This document shows, in pieces, positions 58,046 to 64,000 of a stretch of 64,000 nucleotides of DNA (position 1 is the first letter of the stretch; each line of letters opens with the position of its first letter). The DNA is taken from NCBI GenBank assembly GCA_026826555.1, contig JAKSZT010053769.1, positions 6,695,193 through 6,759,192 on the forward strand, written 5' to 3'. The DNA comes from Tolypeutes matacus. Taxonomy: Eukaryota; Chordata; Mammalia; Cingulata; Chlamyphoridae. Under the pieces are notes generated by a model. The model was given only the letters and a program-made list of their open reading frames with translations, did no database searches and was not told where the DNA came from. The translations under genes and the position numbers were made by a program.

Positions 58046-60005
58046 AAATATTACTGTGATTCAACTATCCAATCAAAAGACAGACTGGTGAAATGGATAA
58101 AAAAAATGTGATTTAAACCAATCCTGAAAGTTGAATGCCTACCATCTTCTTTATAACTCTTCAGAACAGACTCCAGAGAAAACCTCTTTTGAACCATTTT
58201 AAGATTACTGCCGCTTATGGTTTGCTGTTTTCAGGGCCTCCCGTCTCTCTACAGAGTGATTCAAACAAAACCGCTTACTTGGAGCAAGAATTAAAGCAAA
58301 TTAAGATAGAGTTATGTGATATATTTATGATATTTTATTTGAATTCCATCTGCATCTTTTAAGGGCCTCATATTTTTGTAACTCAGCCTAAGAATCTTTA
58401 TCTTGGATACCAGATTGGCTAGAATAGTTTGACACCTAAGTTTCTTTTTCATTCTATTTTATTTCTTTAGGTTACTTTGAAAAGTAACACTTTATATCTA
58501 AGTTTCAAAGTCCTGGTTATATTAAGAATAGAGAGCTACCTTCATCCTCTAAACAGGCTAGTTGATCTTCATTTTAAAAATAACAATGTCACTCATATTC
58601 TACTGTCAGTTTTACTGGTTTATTAACTATGGAACTTATTAAGTAACTGATGTTCACAGGAGGTTCCTATTTGAGTTCATGGGACTAAAGATGGAAGAGC
58701 TCTTATGAGGATGTTAGACTGGGAGATGTACAACTCTCATAGGCCATATTAAGCTTACTTTCCCTACGTATGACTGTAGTTCTTTTCATAGAGCGCAATT
58801 CATGCTTCTCCATGGTCCCAAGGAGATTGTCCCTGGAAACAGGAATTTTCTCTGTGGGGTGAGAGAGGAGTTGTGCAGGATGTGAAGCAGATAATAAAAT
58901 GTGGATTTATAGGTGTTCTGCTTCTCAGCTCACTCTCAGTGTCTGTTAAGACCAGCCCTTCCTAATCGTTCCCCACTGCAGAGAGGCGCTGTTCCCTTTT
59001 TTTGTTTTTTTATTGTCATTAATGAATATGAGAGCTTGCTCTAAAAGAAATAAGGATTTTCAGAGATCACAACCAACTGATGCAACCACATCAGTGCTCA
59101 GATGAATCAGAAAGAACCCAAGCCCAAGTTTAGCAATCTGTCAGAGCTTGCTAATAATGACATTGAATTTGGCCATGCACTTGAGAAAAAGGATGCACCA
59201 CTTCCTTAAAATTTTTTTACTAAGGTGTTACTTAATTTTGAAATAATCCTTTGTCTTGATAATTACATGCATATTTATTTTTAAAGACTAATACTTGATC
59301 TAAAAATCTCCAAAAACAAATAAGCAGTAGGTATTATCCCAGGCCAGGATGGTAACCATTTTAGGGAAACTTTTCATTTAGTACTTAAACAAACCAACAA
59401 ACAAACCAACAAACAAATATTCCTTCTTTAAAAAATACTGAACATGACATTTCTATTGCAGTCACAATGATAAACCATGTGGTATTCTTAGACACCTAAA
59501 AACAGTTCTCAAAGTAAAAAGCTTTTCAAAGTTAATGTCAAATATTCCTGTTGAGTGATTCTTAAAATTCCTAAGAGTGTAAATGGTCAAAAATTGAAGT
59601 TAACCTTTTCTGACAATTCTATAGTATCTACCATTACAGATTCAAAACAGTGCCATAATTCCATATGAAAGCTTGGCTAGGTTAGTCTTAAACAATTTAG
59701 GATAAAAAGCCATGTGGGATGCTCCCACATAATATTTCATGCAAATATGATTTGATCTGATCATCATAGTCTGGAAAATATTTTTCTTGGTATTTGGTTT
59801 TTCTCCCTCCTGTCTGAAATAAATTTGCAGGAGTCTGTGTGTCTTTGCTACATGCTACATATAAAGAACAAAAATATATTACCTAGGGAGTGACTGAGGT
59901 AAATGCTCCTTTACATGGAATATTTCACTGCCTGCACTTTTTCAGGGGTTTTTGCTTAGAAATGTGACTCAGTTAAATTTTACTCCTTACAATTTTAAAA
60001 AATGA
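58046..60005. other. 2 kb of mostly unique non-coding sequence
   Basis: No gene recognised. The 59010-59190 interval is repeat-free, evenly composed sequence in an otherwise AT-rich region. An A/C-rich simple tract is near 59390-59416. Confidence 0.5.
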
Positions 60006-60009
60006 ACAA

Positions 60010-60215
60010 ACAACCTCCTTCTTGTCTCATGCATTATTGCCTCTCTTATGTCAAGTTCAACCTGCCACCTGCACATGTCGTAGATATTTCTGGAATGCTA
60101 CTGCCTATCCCCTACAGTTTCTTTCCTTTACTTATATTTTCCTTCCACATTTTCTTGCCTTCTTAATGCAGGCTCTTTGGAGATGCTCAACAAATGTTTG
60201 TTGAATAAATGAAAA
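60010..60215 (+). repeat. L2 LINE 3'-end relic
   Basis: Pyrimidine-rich body followed by 'gctcaacaaatgtttgttga' and 'ataaatgaaa', the L2 terminus in sense. Typical ancient copy. Confidence 0.65.
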
Positions 60216-60319
60216 AATAAGCAAATGTATCGGTTGCATCTACTACATACTGCCTTGTGTTATAGTTATCTGTGTATACATAAATTCTAATCTCCTTGAG
60301 GGTTGTAATATTGGAATAC

Positions 60320-60380
60320 ACCCCCCCACACACTGCGTGTACACACACTCATACACGCACACACACTCATACACACAGTA
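60320..60380. repeat. Imperfect CA-rich repeat
   Basis: Units of 'acacacac' and 'actcatacac' with a C run at the start (60321-60327). Confidence 0.9.
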
Positions 60381-60509
60381 CCTGTCCCAGAACCTCCTTG
60401 CCATGATTAGATGGCAGATGTCAAAACATTTATATTGTTTTATAAATCAAGCTGTGGCAATTCCAAAATTAAAGCATGGACTGTATGGACATGACACCTT
60501 GTTTTAATA

Positions 60510-63350
60510 TGTATTTTTTATTTTTAAAGATATTTAGATTACATAAATGTTACCTAAAAATAAAGGGGATTCCCATATGGCCCACTCCCCACATCCCACA
60601 TTTTCCCGCATAAACAATGTCCTTTATTAGTGTGGTACATTCATTATAATTGATGAAAACATTTTGGAGCATTGTTACTAAGCATGGATTATAGTTTACA
60701 TTGTAGTTTACACTCTGCCCCACACAATTTTGTAGGTTATGGCAAGATATGTAGTAGTCTATATCTGTCATTGTAATGTTATTCAGGACAATTTCCAAGT
60801 CCTGAAAATGTCCCCATATTTCACCTGTTTTTCCCTCTCCCTGCCCTCAGAACCTCCAGTGGCTACTACCTCCACATCAATAATATAATTTCTTCCATTG
60901 CTAGAATCACAATAAGTCTATAGTAGAATATAGTAGAATAAAGTAAGTCTACTTTAGTCCATAGTTCATTCCCCAATCCTGAGGATTCTGGGATGGTGAT
61001 GTCCACTCCACCTCCAGTTGAGACGGGGCTTTGATCCCATGGGGCAGAAGGATGGGACTCCCTTGCTTGCAGTTATAGACTCTTTCAGTTCCTTGGGATG
61101 TTCGTTGTCCATTATCATCTCCTTGTTAGTTGTCCTGGGTGAGTCCAATAAACTGAAGAGTAGGTGTTGCAACTCTGTTGAGATTCAGGTCCCAGCTGGC
61201 ACATGAATAGCGCAAAGAGTGTAGTCTCTTGGACGTATACCTATCAATCCTAGTACTAATTATAGGTTTAGATAGCAGGGTCAGAAGAGCCATGTTTAGG
61301 GAAAACATGACTGAGTCCAACTCTGTCAAACAGGGGAGCATATATTCCAAAGTAGGGCCCACTGGCAAGGCATCAAACTCCTGAGCTATCTATCTTGACT
61401 ATAGTGCCTGGATGTTTCAAGAGCCCTTGTGAGCCCCACTATTTGAAGTAGTATTTACTTTGACAGTCAATGAGATCCTGCTGAGATGTGCGTAAGCGTA
61501 ACTCTGGAATGACCTCCTGACTCATTTTGAAGTCTCTTAGCCATATAAACTCATTTGTCTTTACCTTTTCCCCCTTTTGTTGAAAGTCTTTTTCCAGTTG
61601 CATAGATATTTGGTGCTTGGTAGTAATCCCTTGGTGCCAGGGAAGCTCATCCCCAGAAGTCATGTCCCATGCTGAGGAGAAAGAATGCATTTATATGCCA
61701 AGTTTGGCTTAGAGAGCGGCCACATTTGAGCAACAAGGAGGCTCTCAGGAGGTAACTCTTAGGCACTCTATAATATTAGGCTAAGTTTCAATTTCAAGAG
61801 TAAAGGTTCATAAGCACAGTCATCAATATTAAGGGCCCATCAGTGGACCATCCTCCTACACTAGTCATTGCCCCTGTACTCCGGGGATTGTTGCTGTCCC
61901 TTTAGAGAATATGACAGAGCTCCCCAGGATGGGAATTCAATATTCTTTCAGTTATTGTGTGACTCTCCACCCACTGTGACAATGCCCCATGAACAACTGA
62001 GCACTTTTATATGCCTTAAAAGTATGCCCAGGTGACCCTGCTCCCATGTATCTCCCATCACTGATACCCCACACCAATGATCTTCCCCTGTCACCGTTGT
62101 AACCCTTTGTGATCCAAAACTTCTTCAAAAATGAAGCCAACAAAATAGCCAAATATATTTAATAAGAAAATGAAATAATAATAATAGTTTTAAAAATAAG
62201 AAATAAAATACAAAAATTAAAAAAAAATAAAAAAACAAAAAAGATTTAGAATAATAAAAAATAATGAAAAAATATTAAAAAAATTTTTTTTTACATTATG
62301 TCTTTCATAATTGTAAGATCTCTTGTCTTGTATGTACAGGAAAATCTTCTTCCATTTATTATTTTTTTCATTTTGTCTTCAAAGAAGTTTTAGGTTACAG
62401 AAAAGTCACATACAGAATATAGGGGATTCCCATATACCCAACATCCTCCCCCTTTCCCCCTTTCCTCTATTAATAACATTTTACATGTGGATGGTACATT
62501 TGTTACAATTTATGTACAAATATTGAAACATAGCTACCAACCAAGGCTAATGGTTTACATTATGGTTTACATTTTGGACCATACACTTTTATGAATTTTG
62601 ATGATATTTAACATGGCCTGTATCCATCATTGCAAGATCATGTAGAAAACTTCCATCACATCCCAAAATGCTACATGTTCCATCTATTCTAGTCCTCCCT
62701 CACCCTCCCCTTGGGATCCATGGCAACCACCAGGCTTCACTGCTTGAAGAACAAGATTTCGTTACTTGCAACAACATTGAGGGCTTGACATACTGCTCTG
62801 TCTTCCTCTACTAGGCACTGCCTATGCTCTGGAAAGACTCCTGCCCCTCAATTTGAGAACATAGCAGGACACCCCAGGATGGGAATCCAACAACTTCCCT
62901 CTCATTATGTGGTTATCCACCCACTGATACAACCCGTTATGACAAGAGGAACACTCACACACTCCATAGAAGACTGCCCCAGGTATCCCAAATGCCCCCC
63001 ACATCCAACACCTTAAACCAGTAAACCTCCCCTGCCATGTTACCCAATGATGTAGTTTTAACAACATACCCACCAATCTCAAGTGTTCACCTGCTCCCTC
63101 CCCCAACCTCCCCCCAATTCCATGGACAGTCCAACCCACCCTCCCTACCCTACTCCCTGACAAACCAGCACCACCTAACCCAAAAGTATCACGGCACCAC
63201 TGTCATGCCCCTCCACTGCACAGCTACACACTTCTACCTTTTCATAGATTTTGCCCATATGGGTGTTGGCTCACAACCTTCTTCTCCCTTGCTAACTCTT
63301 ATAAACCTATATTCCAGACTCTAGCTCTGTGAGTCTGTTCAGTTTACTTA
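60510..63350 (-). mobile_element. L1 3' UTR, long and internally duplicated, antisense
   Basis: The minus-strand reading runs right to left. ORF2 ends near 63350, and a 2.8-kb 3' UTR then ends in A-rich sequence (T-rich on plus) near 60510. I remember the same long block as abundant in xenarthran genomes. Two diverged halves share motifs: 'ggggattcccatat' at about 60567 and 62423, 'ccccaggatgggaat' at about 61922 and 62872, and 'ccacccactg' at about 61969 and 62918. They are separated by an A-rich tract at about 62160-62290. Several chance open frames of 65-113 codons lie here and are not genes. Confidence 0.75.
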
Positions 63351-63545
63351 ATTCGTATCAGTGAGGTCATGTAATATTTGTCAGTCAGTGCCTGGCTTGC
63401 TTCACTCAACATAAGGTCTTCAAGATTCATCCATGTTATCCCATATGTTAATACTGCACTCCTTCTTATAGCTGAGTAATATTCCATTGAATGTATATAC
63501 CACAATTTGTTTATCTATTCATCTGTTGATGGGCATTTGGAAGAT
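63351..63545 (-). pseudogene. L1 ORF2 C-terminal remnant (broken), antisense
   Basis: On the minus strand the translation shows the ORF2 end signature: 'PSTDE' followed by a stop, then 'NKLWYI' and a 'MEYYSA'-like block, and 'TWMNLE' or 'WDNMDES' depending on frame. The wild-type sense is lost by frameshifts. The element is cut off upstream, so it is a 5'-truncated L1. Confidence 0.8.
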
Positions 63546-63589
63546 CCTTTTATCTCATTCCTGCATCTGAGTGAAAGGACTACTAATGT

Positions 63590-63718
63590 GTTTATGGTGC
63601 ATTCACTCATTTGTTTCATAAATATTCATAAAGTGGCTCCTGTGTGCATTAGACACTGCTCTAGGCATTGTGAATGGAGGGGAGAACTGAACAGTCCCCT
63701 CTGTCCTCTAGGAATGTG
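63590..63718 (-). repeat. L2 LINE 3'-end relic, antisense
   Basis: 'cattcactcatttgtttcat', 'ggctcctgtgtgcattagac', 'actgctctaggcattgtgaa' and 'cctctgtcctctaggaatgt' follow reverse-complement L2 (compare 'attcattcaacaaatatttat'). Confidence 0.8.
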
Positions 63719-64000
63719 GCCACTCTACTGACCCAAACAGAAGCAGGCCTAATTTTCTCACTCTGATTTCATAATGTGTGTCCATGGTATACTAGTCTGA
63801 CTAGAACACATTGAAATATCTAATTTAAAATTTGTTTACATTTTTATGGATTTAAGTAAATTTATATTTTTAAGAGAACTTTAAAATGAACAAAATGTCT
63901 ATTATATTTCAGGAGCTCCCAAGAGCTTTTGGAGCATAGTTTAATTTTATTGAGAAAAATAATTACTTACAACTTCTATGATTATTAACTCCATTAATAA
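63719..64000. other. AT-rich non-coding sequence to the window end
   Basis: No gene or named repeat recognised. Confidence 0.5.

Noticed and set aside
62822..63324. Overlapping 113-codon (minus) and 95-codon (plus) open frames
   Set aside because: Both fall within the L1 3' UTR and share no protein family signature.
1..64000. CRISPR array or prokaryotic operon
   Set aside because: No regularly spaced repeats or tightly packed genes; the composition and repeats are mammalian.

Overview
The window reads as non-coding DNA from a placental mammal, most likely a xenarthran (armadillo or sloth). Evidence for a mammal is direct: it is AT-rich with CpG scarce, and full of decayed MIR, L2, L1M, MER5 and MLT1 copies. 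Evidence for Xenarthra is the tRNA-derived SINEs at 32094, 37642, 46181 and 51003. Their body matches, from memory, the DAS-SINE family known from armadillos and relatives. A set of LTRs and an L1 3' region also fit lineage-specific xenarthran repeats. I cannot tell armadillo from sloth.

I find no convincing protein-coding exon, functional tRNA, rRNA, CRISPR array or CpG island. The longest open frames fall in L1 remnants, LTRs or the poly-A beside the assembly gap. The window is best read as intergenic or deep intronic. Repeat family names come from remembered consensus sequences, not from a search.

Layout. 1-8.8 kb: quiet AT-rich sequence with ancient MIR and L2 pieces, one unidentified 1-kb block (3.0-4.0 kb) and an old antisense L1 split by an MLT1 LTR. 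8.9-14.5 kb: a four-level nest, in which an old antisense L1 piece is split by a MaLR-like LTR, that LTR is split by a sense-strand L1, and the L1 is split by two further solo LTRs. 15-20.2 kb: MIRs, an MLT1 LTR and an ERV1-like LTR. 20.9-27.4 kb: three more solo LTRs of the same young family, one of them inside an L1M 5' half. 28.5-38 kb: antisense L1, MIRs, an L1 3' end carrying a DAS-type SINE, a MER5, and a dimeric SINE whose poly-A contains a 100-N assembly gap. 38-42.4 kb: L2 and L1 relics and another MaLR-like LTR. 42.4-60 kb: mostly unique sequence with scattered SINEs, MIRs and two hAT MITEs, and possible conserved non-coding elements. 60.5-63.5 kb: an antisense L1 3' end with an unusually long, internally duplicated 3' UTR.

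The window therefore holds no pathway or operon. Its content is a record of retrotransposon invasions. Insertion order can be read from nesting and from target-site duplications (TSDs) that I checked base by base for the main elements.
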